From Bog-756 sp963839925 (GTDB taxonomy: Bacteria > Actinomycetota > Acidimicrobiia > Acidimicrobiales > RAAP-2): a stretch of 64,000 bases of DNA. Below, in pieces: positions 16,084 through 23,985 of the stretch (position 1 is its first letter; the number at the start of each line of letters is the position of its first letter). The stretch lies in the NCBI GenBank assembly GCA_963839925.1, contig CAWIWV010000001.1, forward strand, positions 62,001 through 126,000, read 5' to 3'. The translations under genes were made by a program, and so were the position numbers. The notes under the pieces were generated by a model that was given only the letters and a program-made list of their open reading frames with translations, searched no databases and had not been told where the DNA came from.

Positions 16084-17640
16084 TTGCCCCCGACGAGCCA
16101 GCGTCCGACCGACACCGACCCCCCTTCCACGGGTTCCGCTGACGATCTGTGCTCTGTTGACGACCTGCGTTCCGTCACCGAACTGCGTTCCGTTGACGAC
16201 CTGCGCTCGATTGACGACCTGCGGTTCGGGGTGGCGACGGCCGGGTTCCAGATCGAGGGCGGGTACAACCGGCCCGGGCAGGTGGCCAACAACTGGTTCG
16301 GGTGGGAGCAGGCGGGGCGGGTGGAGCCGTCGGGGGCTGCGGTCGGCTTCTGGGAACGCCCCGAGGAGGTCCTGGATCGGGCGGCGGCCCTCGGGTGCGA
16401 CACCTTCCGGATGAGCGTCGAATGGGCGAGGGTGATGCCCGAACCGGACCGGGTCGACCGGGCGGCCCTCGACCGGTATGTGTCGATCGTGGGGAGCTGC
16501 CTCGACCGTGGCCTCCAACCACTGGTCACCCTCCATCACTTCACCCACCCGGAGTGGCTGGGCGACGAGCTCTGGTTGCGACCCGACGCACCGCATCGGT
16601 TCCGGGATTGGGCCGAAGTGGCCACAGAAGCCCTCGCCCCGATGGTTCGCCTCTGGGTGACCATCAACGAGATCAACGTGCTGGCGATCGGATCCTGGCT
16701 ACTCGGGATGTTCCCGCCGGGCAGGGTGCTCGCCCTGGGGGACGTGGCCATCGCCGAGGACAACCTGCTTGCCGCCCACGTCGCGGCCTACGAGGTCATC
16801 CACCGGGCGCGACCGGACTCGGTCGTGACCACCAACAACTCGTGCATGAGCCTGTACGACCAGGACCGTCTGCTCATGGACGTGCTGCTCGCCAGGAGCA
16901 TGGGGGTCGACCAGCACGAGATCGCGAGCTGGCTCGGCGAGCGACGGCGCCAGCACGACCGGCTGCTGCCCGCCAACGGCACGGGCGAAGCACTGCTGCG
17001 GAAGTTCAGCGCCTCACGGTCCGCCTACGGGGCTCGACCGGGGGCAACGCCACCCCACCTGCCCGACCGGGCCCTGCGAGCGGTCTACGAGAGTCCACAC
17101 GAGCGCACCCTCGACGTGTTCGGGCTCGACTACTACGAGCCGGTCTCCTCCCGTCACTTCCGCCTGCCCGGTCACCGGACCGCTGGCGGTCGCAACCTGC
17201 TGCCGACCCGCGAGCTCTGGGACGACGTGCCCGATCCGTTCGGGCTCAGCCGCTGGCTGGTCGCCCAGCACGAGCTGACCCCCGATCTCCCGATCTGGGT
17301 GGTCGAGAACGGTCTGTGCAACCGGGTCCGCCGGGGCCGGTCCTTCTCTCGTGAAGACGGGTGGGACCGTCCCCGTTACCTGAGGGAGAACGTCGCGGCG
17401 GTCGTCGCCGCGGTCGACGCGGGCGTCCCGGTCGAGGGGTACTGGCACTGGTCGATCGTCGACAACTACGAGTGGGGTTCGTACGAGCCCCGGTTCGGTC
17501 TCTTCGGCGTCGATCGCCACCACGGCGAGCACGGCTACCGCTGGCTGGAGACCGATGCGCTGGGCGACGACGCTGCGGGTGCCTACCGTCGGATCATCGC
17601 GGGGTTGCGATCGGGCGACCGCTCGGTACTCCGACCCTGA
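16084..17640 (+). CDS. Glycoside hydrolase family 1 (beta-glucosidase-type)
   Basis: GH1 retaining glycosidase of about 518 residues. The acid/base glutamate is E196 in TINEIN (the family norm is NEP, so Pro is replaced by Ile) and the nucleophile is E408 in VVENG. Other conserved parts are FGVATAGFQIEGG, FRMSVEWARVMPE, LVTLHHFTHPEWL and GYWHWSIVDNYEW. No signal peptide is visible, so it is probably cytoplasmic; the substrate is unknown. The start is uncertain: TTG at 16084 includes an unusual N-terminal run of five hexapeptides (DDLCSV, DDLRSV, TELRSV, DDLRSI, DDLRFG) before the GH1 fold. It is convergent with a nitronate monooxygenase-like gene, with a 4-bp gap. Confidence 0.88.
   Translation: MPPTSQRPTDTDPPSTGSADDLCSVDDLRSVTELRSVDDLRSIDDLRFGVATAGFQIEGGYNRPGQVANNWFGWEQAGRVEPSGAAVGFWERPEEVLDRAAALGCDTFRMSVEWARVMPEPDRVDRAALDRYVSIVGSCLDRGLQPLVTLHHFTHPEWLGDELWLRPDAPHRFRDWAEVATEALAPMVRLWVTINEINVLAIGSWLLGMFPPGRVLALGDVAIAEDNLLAAHVAAYEVIHRARPDSVVTTNNSCMSLYDQDRLLMDVLLARSMGVDQHEIASWLGERRRQHDRLLPANGTGEALLRKFSASRSAYGARPGATPPHLPDRALRAVYESPHERTLDVFGLDYYEPVSSRHFRLPGHRTAGGRNLLPTRELWDDVPDPFGLSRWLVAQHELTPDLPIWVVENGLCNRVRRGRSFSREDGWDRPRYLRENVAAVVAAVDAGVPVEGYWHWSIVDNYEWGSYEPRFGLFGVDRHHGEHGYRWLETDALGDDAAGAYRRIIAGLRSGDRSVLRP
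16141..16230 (+). repeat. 18-bp tandem repeat at the 5' end of the GH1 gene
   Basis: Five 18-bp units of the type gacgacctgcgttccgtt encode the hexapeptides before the GH1 domain. The last unit (DDLRFG) is the normal beginning of the GH1 fold, suggesting the repeat grew from it by slippage. Confidence 0.85.
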
Positions 17641-17644
17641 AGCA

Positions 17645-18617
17645 TCAGTCTTTTGTTCGAGGGCTCAGCTCCCCCAGCACCTGTTCCGCCTGGGCCACCA
17701 GTTCGGCGACCAGACGACCTGCCGGTGTGAGCGACTGGATCGCTCCGACACCCTGGCCGGTCGGGTAGCACTCGCGGTCGGGATCGACGCCGAGGGTCTC
17801 CGAGTTTCCTCCGAGGTGGAAGGCGCCGTCCTCGATCGAGCGTCCGAGCTGGGCGGGGAACGGGCTCAACCGGTCGGGATGCTCGTCGAAGTAGTCGGTG
17901 TAGGAGTTGCGCACCACGCGCATGGTTTTGCCCGAGAAGGCCCGGCTGATCGTCGTCCCGTCCTCACGGGTCGCGAAGAGCGCTTCTTTGTAGCCGCTGA
18001 CCGAGCGAGCCTCCGGGGTGGCGATGAACCGGGTGCCGATCCACACGCCGTCGGCCCCGAGGGCGAGGGCGGCAGCGACGCCCCGTCCGTCGAAGATCCC
18101 CCCTGCCGCGACCACCGGGAGATCGGCGCCGACCGCGTCGACGATCTGGGGAACGAGCGGCATGGTGGCGACCAGTCCGGTGTGGCCGCCGGCCTCGGTT
18201 CCTTGCGCCACCACAATGTCGCATCCGGCGTCGCGGGCCGCGCCGTGCATGGTCCACCTTTCCGCACATGTTGACGACCAGCACGTCGTGACGGTGGCAG
18301 AGCTCGACCACCGCGGCCGGCACGCCGAGCCCGGCGACGAAGACCGACGCGCCTCCTTCGATGATCTGTTCGACTTGCCCGACCAGGTCTCCCGGCATGG
18401 CGGTCAACAGATCGACCCCGAAGGGCTTGTCGGTGGCCCCCCGGACCTGGGCGATCTCGGCGACCATCTGCTCGTTGGACATGGTCGAGGCGCCGAGGCA
18501 GCCGAATCCTCCCGCCTCGGAGACGGCGGTGACCAGCGGTGCGTAGGACACGCCGCCCATCCCGGCCAGCATGATCGGGTGGGCGATGCCGAGCTTCTCG
18601 GTCAGGCGCGTCTTCAT
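17645..18617 (-). pseudogene. Nitronate monooxygenase-like flavoprotein, one frameshift
   Basis: FMN-dependent TIM-barrel protein of the nitronate monooxygenase/2-nitropropane dioxygenase family. The N-terminal part from 18617 (LGIAHPIMLAGMGGVSYAPLV, GGFGCLGASTM, PFGVDLL, VLVVNMCGKVDHA) and the C-terminal part (GCDIVVAQGTEAGGHTG, VVAAGGIFDGRGVAAALALGADGVWIGTRF) are in different frames. They are joined by one extra base near 18245. The composite is about 324 residues, the family length. The 3' end is convergent with GH1. It could be a real lesion or an indel error; all motifs are preserved. Confidence 0.82.
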
Positions 18618-18681
18618 CTCGGTCTCCTCGGTCGGCGGTCCTTCCCGAGCGCCATCTTTGCTCAGGCCAGACTCAGAGCCT

Positions 18682-18744
18682 GGCTCAGGCCGGGTAGGGA
18701 CAGGCTCAGGCCACGTAGGGACAGGCTCAGGCCACGTAGGGACA
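18682..18744 (-). repeat. 21-bp tandem repeat spanning the stop codon of the DUF5522 gene
   Basis: Three 21-bp units (ggctcaggccacgtagggaca and variants) lie at the 3' end of the minus-strand gene. Each unit encodes CPYVA (last CPYPA) followed by TGA, so the genuine gene end and its stop codon are repeated twice downstream in the same frame. Confidence 0.88.
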
Positions 18745-18978
18745 GTGCCGGCACCCCGACTCGCAGCACGTCTGGCGCTCGGCGAGGTAGGCGGCGGTCA
18801 GCACGAAGAGCCCGGTCTCCGGGTCGGCGTAGCCCGGCATTCCCTCGAGCATCGCCGCGTGGTGAGCCTCGAGGATCTCATCGCGCCGTGGGTGGTCGGG
18901 TGCCAGCCGGGAGGGGTGGGGCTCGTCGAGGCTCCGACCGGACAGCGCTGTCACCTTGTCATCCTGCGACGTTTTCAT
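18727..18978 (-). CDS. DUF5522-family small protein with CCxxGCRHCPY motif
   Basis: An 83-residue protein with start at 18978 (MKTSQDDKVTAL), overlapping the end of the MFS gene by 20 bp. It matches the DUF5522 pattern: an acidic, His-containing helix (RDEILEAHHAAMLEGMPGYADPETGLFVLTAAYL) followed by the invariant cysteine motif QTCCESGCRHCPYVA. The four cysteines suggest a bound metal or iron-sulfur centre; the function is unknown. The start at 19065 would add residues with no family similarity. Overlap implies translational coupling to the exporter. Confidence 0.75.
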   Translation of the reverse strand: MKTSQDDKVTALSGRSLDEPHPSRLAPDHPRRDEILEAHHAAMLEGMPGYADPETGLFVLTAAYLAERQTCCESGCRHCPYVA

Positions 18979-20563
18979 CCCGGACGTTGTCCTCCCGGTT
19001 GCCCTCGGGGAAGAGCTCAACCGGTTCTGCCTCTGCGTCCGGCGGAGCGCTCGGCAGGAAGTCACGTTGGCGGACCAGGGCCAGCGCCGCGATGGCTCCG
19101 ATCAGAGCCACCACCCCGGAGATGGCCATCAGATGGTTGAAGGTGGAGGTGAACCCGACCCGGTACGCGTCGATCAGTGCCCGCCCCGTCGGAGGTGAAA
19201 ACGTCGAGGCGGCCTGCCGCACGCTGCCCTCCTGGATGGCGGCGGTGAGCGTCGACCCACCGTGGTCGGCCGCGACCCGGCCGGCAGATGTCGCGGCGAG
19301 GGCCGTCCCCGTGGCGGAGCGGATCTGGCTCGAGAAGACCGCACCGAGAGCGGCGACGCCGGTCGCGATCCCCACTTGGCGGAAGGTGTTCGTCGTCCCC
19401 GACGCCATGCCGCTTCGTTCCGTGGGCACCACCGAGACGGTGGCTGAAGCGACGACGGGATTGGTGATGCCCATCCCGAGGCCGACGAAGATGAACCCGG
19501 GAAGGAGCACCATCCAGGTCGAATGGGGCCCGACGTCCGTGGTGATTCTGCACCCCAGCGCGATCAGGCCGAGGCCCAGTCCGAGCAGGTAACGCGAGGC
19601 GATCTTGAGGGTGAGCCTCCCCGCGATCGGTGCGACGAGGAAGGCGAGCATGGTGATGGGAAGGAGCACGACCCCGGTGGCAAACGGGCTGTAGTCGAGC
19701 ACGTCCTGGAGATAGAGGGTGATGTAGAGGTACATGGCGAAGATCGACGAGGAGATCGCGAACGCCGAGATCGAAACGCCGACCATCGCCGGCCGCTTGA
19801 AGAGCGAGAGATCGAGCATCGGATCCGACCCTCGCCATTCGACGACGAGGAAGGCCGCCATCGACACGGCCGAGGTGGTCAACAGACCGATGATCTTCGG
19901 ACTGCTCCAACCGATCGAGTTCCCGTCGACCAGGGCGTAGACCAGCATGAAGAGCGAGGCCGTCGAGAGGACGAAGCCCGCCCAGTCGATCCGGCGCGGG
20001 ATCGAGATCTTGATGTCGGTGGCCTTGGCCAGAGTGACGACGATCGCTGCGACCCCGATGGGGAGGTTGATGAAGAAGATCGATCGCCATCCGATGCCGC
20101 TGGTCAGCGCTCCGCCGATCAGCGGTCCGATCGCCACGGCGCCTCCGATGACCGCTCCGTAGATTCCGAAGGCGATACCACGCTCCTTGCCGGAGAACGC
20201 CTGGGCGATCAGCGCGAGCGAGGTGGCGAACATGACGGCGCCACCGACCCCTTGGACCGCCCGCGACAGGTTGAGCATGAGCGGGCTCGTCGAGAGGCCG
20301 CACACCAGAGAGGCCAGACAGAAGATGCACAGTCCGATCGCGAACAGCCGGCGTCGGCCGTAGATGTCGCCGAGCACGCCGGCGGTGAGGAGGAGGCTCG
20401 CAAGGGTCAGGGTGTAGCTGTCGACCACCCACTGCAGGTCGGAGAAGGTGGCGTTGAGCGAACGCTGCATGGCAGGAAGTGCCACGTTGACCACCGTGAT
20501 GTCCATGAGGAGCATGAAGATGCCCATGCACACCGCGATCAGGGTCCACCACTTACGTTCCAC
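18959..20563 (-). CDS. MFS drug exporter, DHA2 (EmrB/QacA) family
   Basis: A 534-residue major facilitator with about 14 transmembrane helices. It shows the DHA2 signatures: LLMDITVVNVALPAMQRSL near the N-terminus (motif D1), LTLASLLLTAGVLGDIYGRRRLF (motif A), GVGGAVMFATSLALIA and GPLIGGALTSGIGWRSIFFINLPIG (motif C and following). It probably exports lipophilic compounds by proton antiport. The GTG start has AAGGAGG upstream. It follows the ABC-2 permease gene by 60 bp on the same strand and may be part of the tetR-ABC-MFS transcription unit. Confidence 0.9.
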   Translation of the reverse strand: MERKWWTLIAVCMGIFMLLMDITVVNVALPAMQRSLNATFSDLQWVVDSYTLTLASLLLTAGVLGDIYGRRRLFAIGLCIFCLASLVCGLSTSPLMLNLSRAVQGVGGAVMFATSLALIAQAFSGKERGIAFGIYGAVIGGAVAIGPLIGGALTSGIGWRSIFFINLPIGVAAIVVTLAKATDIKISIPRRIDWAGFVLSTASLFMLVYALVDGNSIGWSSPKIIGLLTTSAVSMAAFLVVEWRGSDPMLDLSLFKRPAMVGVSISAFAISSSIFAMYLYITLYLQDVLDYSPFATGVVLLPITMLAFLVAPIAGRLTLKIASRYLLGLGLGLIALGCRITTDVGPHSTWMVLLPGFIFVGLGMGITNPVVASATVSVVPTERSGMASGTTNTFRQVGIATGVAALGAVFSSQIRSATGTALAATSAGRVAADHGGSTLTAAIQEGSVRQAASTFSPPTGRALIDAYRVGFTSTFNHLMAISGVVALIGAIAALALVRQRDFLPSAPPDAEAEPVELFPEGNREDNVRDENVAG

Positions 20564-20574
20564 GCCGCCTCCTT

Positions 20575-20618
20575 ACAGCTGCCCGCACGCCTCGGAACAG
20601 CTGCCCGCACGCCTCGGA
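20575..20618 (-). repeat. 22-bp direct repeat, two copies, after the ABC permease gene
   Basis: Two perfect copies of a 22-bp unit (beginning acagctgcccgc and ending gcctcgga) fill the gap between the permease stop and the MFS ribosome-binding site. It is another case of tandem duplication at a gene 3' end. Confidence 0.9.
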
Positions 20619-20623
20619 CGGGG

Positions 20624-21415
20624 TCAGGTGATATCTCTTCGAGTGAGGATCAACGAGCCGACCGCGGCGAAGATCAGGCCGTAGGCCAACATGATCAGGG
20701 TACCTTCCCACCAGTTGAAGAGGCCGAGATCCGAGCCGCGCCCCCGGGTCACGTTGGCGGCGGCGAGCGCGGCTCCCGTCGGCACCCACCGATCGGCACC
20801 GTGCACCAGCCCGGTGAGGATGTTCTCGAGGATCAGGAACCAGCCCAGGGAGACGATGATCGCCGCGACCTGGTTGGTCAGCAGCGAACCGACGCCGGTT
20901 CCGAGGATAGCGAAGAGCGCGAACACCAGAATGAACCCGGGGGCGACCGCCGGGACCTGGCCGAGCAGGCTCGAGAACGATCCACCTTCGATGACCAAGG
21001 TGATGCCACCCGCCACCACACTGACCACCAGCACCACCAGGGCGAGCAACACCCCGAGCAGGGCTGAGGCGATCAGCTTCCCCACCACGAATCGAGTGCG
21101 GTTGGGAGTCACCAGAAATGAGGTGGTCACCGTCTTGTGCCGGAACTCGACGGTGACGAGCAACGTCCCGAGCAGCAGCGCCAAGAGGTAGCCGATGAAC
21201 CCCGCCCCGACCAGGTTCCTGAGTTGCTGGGTCGTGTGGGGGTAGTTCGGGTAGCCGAAGGAGCTGGCCACTGCACCGTTGCCGCCACCCTGGTCGTGGT
21301 TGAGGAAGTAGGCGAGAAGGAGCAGACCGTTGATCACCACCGCGATCCCGCCGAGCACCCAGGGGATCGCGGTGGTCCGGATCTTGAACAGTTCCGAACG
21401 GACGATCGCGGTCAC
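20624..21415 (-). CDS. ABC-2 type transporter permease
   Basis: A 263-residue integral membrane protein with six transmembrane segments, the usual ABC-2 export permease layout. It includes the N-terminal SELFKIRTTAIPWVLGGIAVVI, the typical LVTVEFRHKTVTTSFLVTPNRTRFVVGK loop, and a C-terminal LIMLAYGLIFAAVGSLILTRRDIT. The start overlaps the ATPase stop by 4 bp, so the two form an export complex. The substrate is unknown. Confidence 0.88.
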   Translation of the reverse strand: MTAIVRSELFKIRTTAIPWVLGGIAVVINGLLLLAYFLNHDQGGGNGAVASSFGYPNYPHTTQQLRNLVGAGFIGYLLALLLGTLLVTVEFRHKTVTTSFLVTPNRTRFVVGKLIASALLGVLLALVVLVVSVVAGGITLVIEGGSFSSLLGQVPAVAPGFILVFALFAILGTGVGSLLTNQVAAIIVSLGWFLILENILTGLVHGADRWVPTGAALAAANVTRGRGSDLGLFNWWEGTLIMLAYGLIFAAVGSLILTRRDIT

Positions 21416-22353
21416 GGCGTCCCCCCGACCCGGCCGTCGCTGTTGGGATCTGCCGCATCGAACCCGTGGGTCAGGCTGAGGAAGACGTCCTCGAGGCGGC
21501 CCTTCTCGTGGACGAGCTCATAGAGGACGATCTGGTGTTGGGCGGCGAGCGGACCGAACCACTCGGGCGTGCCCCGGTCGATGAGCAGGGTGTCGGCCGC
21601 TGTCTGGCGGTAGGCCACCGGTATTGCGTCGAGCACCGCCGTCAGACGGGCGATCTCTGGGGTCCGGATCCGCAGTCCGGTCGTCGCTCCGGCCTGGGTC
21701 GCCAGGTCGGCGAGCGTGGTCTGGAGGACCAGCCGTCCGTGCGAGACGATCACCACGTCGTCGACGGTCTCCTCCATCTCGGAGAGCAGGTGGGAGGAGA
21801 CCAGCACCGCGTGCCCGATCGAGGCCTGGTGGCGGATGAAGCTGCGCAGCCACTGGATGCCCTGGGGATCGAGTCCGTTCGACGGCTCGTCGAGGATCAG
21901 GATCTCCGGATCGCCGATCAGGGCGGTTGCCAGCTGCAGTCGCTGACGCATCCCCAAGGAGAACTTCCCCACCCTGCGCCGGGCCACCTCGGTGAGCCCG
22001 ACAAGCGTCAGAGCCTCCTCGACCCTGGACAACGGGATCCCTGCCCCCATCGCGACCATCTTCAGATGGTCCTCCGCCCGACGGTTGGGATGGAAGCTGG
22101 TCGCCTCGAGTACCGCACCCACGTGCTCGATGGGTCTGTCGATGTCGACGTAGCGCCGCCCGCCGAAGGTGGCCGATCCCCCGGAGCCCGAGACCAGCCC
22201 GAGGAGGATGCGCAGGGTGGTCGTCTTGCCGGACCCGTTCGGACCGAGGAACCCGGTCACCCGGCCGGGCGCGACCTCGAAGCTGAGGTCGTCGACAGCG
22301 AGCACCGGACCGAATCGCTTCGAGAGTCCTCGAACCTCGATCGCGGACGCCAT
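21412..22353 (-). CDS. ABC transporter ATP-binding protein
   Basis: ATPase partner of the ABC-2 permease, 313 residues. Walker A is GPNGSGKTT, the signature is FSLGMRQRLQL, and Walker B is ILILDEPSNGLDP; the H-loop is LVSSHLLSEME. The C-terminal 90 residues match the extra domain of BcrA/CcmA-like drug or bacteriocin exporters. It starts 3 bp after the kstR-like tetR stop and overlaps the permease by ATGA, making a regulator-ATPase-permease operon. Confidence 0.9.
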   Translation of the reverse strand: MASAIEVRGLSKRFGPVLAVDDLSFEVAPGRVTGFLGPNGSGKTTTLRILLGLVSGSGGSATFGGRRYVDIDRPIEHVGAVLEATSFHPNRRAEDHLKMVAMGAGIPLSRVEEALTLVGLTEVARRRVGKFSLGMRQRLQLATALIGDPEILILDEPSNGLDPQGIQWLRSFIRHQASIGHAVLVSSHLLSEMEETVDDVVIVSHGRLVLQTTLADLATQAGATTGLRIRTPEIARLTAVLDAIPVAYRQTAADTLLIDRGTPEWFGPLAAQHQIVLYELVHEKGRLEDVFLSLTHGFDAADPNSDGRVGGTP

Positions 22354-22356
22354 GCG

Positions 22357-22983
22357 TCAGACGGTACCTCGGTGCCCGGGAAGGACCGTGGCATAGATGT
22401 CGGTGGGAAGCAGCAGGGAGACCGCCGCGGCCAGCTCGTCGTGGACCCGGGCCATGTTGCTCCAGCCGTTGACCCATCCGACGAGGGCCGAGTACCAGAC
22501 GTGTCCGAGCACTCGGGCCCGGTCGCCGAGGTCCGGAGGGTGAGGCTCGCCGATCGCTCGGGTGATGATCCCCTCCATCAGCACCGACACCTGTTGTTGG
22601 CATTCGATGGCCGCGGGGTCGGGTGAGGCGAGCGCGGCGAACACGGCGCCGACCAGCTGGGGTTGGCGACCCATCGCCCGGAGTGCCCGGTCCAGCACGT
22701 CCATGACCCGGACCGCCCCGGTGTCGCCCTGGGCAGGGAGTTGGGCGAGACGGGTGTCGAGCTGTCCGACCCAGTGGACGAGGGCGGCGGAGAGGAGATG
22801 GTCCTTGCTCGTGAAGTACCGATAGACGGTGCCCATCGCCACGTCCGCACGGGCGGCGACGTCTCGCATCTGGACCGCTTCGTAGCCGCCGTCGAGCGCG
22901 AGCGACATCGCTGCGTCGACCACCCGTTGGCGGCGGGCTTGCTGGGCTCGCGTCAGGGTGCGGGGCACCGGACGGTTCGCCAT
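22357..22983 (-). CDS. TetR-family regulator with KstR-like DNA-binding domain
   Basis: A 208-residue TetR repressor. Its DNA-binding region (RQRVVDAAMSLALDGGYEAVQMRDVAARADVAMGTVYRYFTSKDHLL, residues about 18-64) closely resembles, from memory, the same region of KstR, the cholesterol regulator of mycobacteria, including GGYEAVQMR and ADVA-GT-YRYF-SK-HLL. The ligand domain is less similar. It is first in an operon with an ABC exporter, so it may instead be a local efflux regulator. It is divergent from another tetR across 89 bp. TAGGGT lies eight bases upstream of the ATG. Confidence 0.8.
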   Translation of the reverse strand: MANRPVPRTLTRAQQARRQRVVDAAMSLALDGGYEAVQMRDVAARADVAMGTVYRYFTSKDHLLSAALVHWVGQLDTRLAQLPAQGDTGAVRVMDVLDRALRAMGRQPQLVGAVFAALASPDPAAIECQQQVSVLMEGIITRAIGEPHPPDLGDRARVLGHVWYSALVGWVNGWSNMARVHDELAAAVSLLLPTDIYATVLPGHRGTV

Positions 22984-22991
22984 GACCGATC

Positions 22992-22997
22992 ACCCTA
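22992..22997 (-). promoter_or_regulatory. -10 box TAGGGT, leaderless promoter of the KstR-like gene
   Basis: On the minus strand TAGGGT fits TANNNT and lies eight bases upstream of the ATG, with no ribosome-binding site between. A leaderless transcript is likely. Confidence 0.5.
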
Positions 22998-23028
22998 CTC
23001 TGCAGGGCTTTCAGGTGGCTGGTGTGGC

Positions 23029-23042
23029 TGACGGCGTCGTCA
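23029..23042. promoter_or_regulatory. Inverted repeat TGACG-N4-CGTCA between two tetR genes
   Basis: A perfect 5-bp inverted repeat with a 4-base spacer lies midway between the divergent tetR genes. It shares the TGACG/CGTCA arms of the 15-bp operator seen elsewhere in the window but has one more spacer base. It is a candidate autoregulatory site. Confidence 0.4.
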
Positions 23043-23058
23043 TGCACGCGTCGCTCGT

Positions 23059-23064
23059 TACGAT
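23059..23064 (+). promoter_or_regulatory. -10 box TACGAT, leaderless promoter of the second tetR
   Basis: TACGAT fits TANNNT and lies eight bases upstream of the ATG at 23073 with no Shine-Dalgarno sequence, mirroring the arrangement of the divergent gene. Confidence 0.5.
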
Positions 23065-23072
23065 GACTTCCC

Positions 23073-23867
23073 ATGCACGTCGTCGACGATCCGCTGGACG
23101 ACGACCCCGAGCTGATCGCCACGACGGACGGCCGAATTCCTGGCCAACGGGGCCGGGCGACCCGGCAGCGCCTGTTGGAGTGCACCGCCGGACTGCTGGT
23201 GGCGACCCCGTGGCGATCGATCAAGGTGATCGACATCGCCCGTCGTGCAGGAACGTCGCCTGCCACCTTCTACCAGTACTTCGAGAACGTCGAGGCGGCG
23301 ATCACCGTCCTCGCCGAAGAGCTGGTGGAAGGAGTCGGCGTTCTGGCAGGTGCGGTCGACGGCGACTGGTCGGAGGGGGCCAGCTGGGACACCGCGGTGG
23401 CGGTGGTCATCGGGTTCATGGAGTACTGGGAGCGGAATCGGGCGGTCCTGCGGGTGGTCGAGCTGACCACAGTCGAGGGAGACCTGCGGTTCCAGGGCTT
23501 GCGGGTCCGGGCTTTGAACGCGGTCACCGTCACCCTGGCCCGGGTCATCGCGGCCAATGCCGGAAGCTCTGGGTCGCCGGCGGGCGCCGATCCCATGGCC
23601 GCTGCCGGAACCCTCATCGCGATGCTGGCCCAGGTGTCGAGCCACCGCTACGGGTTCGAGTTCTGGGGCATTCGGACCGCGTCGCTGGTCGACAGTCAGG
23701 CCCGCCTCCTCCATTGGACGGTGACCGGCAGGGCAGCACCCGAGGGGGTCAAGGTCCCCGGGGCGGATGCCTTGATGCCTCGCACCGGACCGGTGGTCGG
23801 CGGAGGCGCCGCGTCCGCCCGCACCGCGCAGGTCCGGGCGGCGTCCGAAAAGTCGGTGTCCGACTAG
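23073..23867 (+). CDS. TetR-family transcriptional regulator
   Basis: A 264-residue TetR regulator. The helix-turn-helix region is RGRATRQRLLECTAGLLVATPWRSIKVIDIARRAGTSPATFYQYFENVEAAI (about residues 27-78), with the typical TSPATFYQYF recognition helix. The long ligand domain contains FMEYWERNRAVLRVVELTTVEGD. A low-complexity Ala/Val-rich tail ends the protein. It is divergent from the KstR-like gene and convergent with a cyclase-family gene. Candidate targets are the neighbouring genes or the CTGACG-N3-CGTCAG sites; no ligand can be assigned. Confidence 0.85.
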   Translation: MHVVDDPLDDDPELIATTDGRIPGQRGRATRQRLLECTAGLLVATPWRSIKVIDIARRAGTSPATFYQYFENVEAAITVLAEELVEGVGVLAGAVDGDWSEGASWDTAVAVVIGFMEYWERNRAVLRVVELTTVEGDLRFQGLRVRALNAVTVTLARVIAANAGSSGSPAGADPMAAAGTLIAMLAQVSSHRYGFEFWGIRTASLVDSQARLLHWTVTGRAAPEGVKVPGADALMPRTGPVVGGGAASARTAQVRAASEKSVSD

Positions 23868-23985
23868 CCGGTGCTCGCTCGGTCAGCGCACGGTCAGCGC
23901 ACGGTCTCGCCGGTGCTCGCCGGGTCAGCGCACGGTGCTCGCCGGTGCTCGCCCGTGCTCGCCGGTGCTCGCCGGGTCAGCGCAC
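23868..23985. repeat. Short tandem repeats between convergent genes, including a duplicated stop
   Basis: The stretch is built from ggtgctcgcc and ggtcagcgcac units in irregular array. Read on the minus strand, the end of the cyclase gene (GTGCGCTGA) recurs three times downstream, each copy bringing another TGA. It is not a CRISPR: units are 9-12 bp with no spacers. Confidence 0.8.

Noticed and set aside
23868..23985. CRISPR-like array
   Set aside because: Units are 9-12 bp, directly adjacent and without unique spacers; no cas gene lies in the window.
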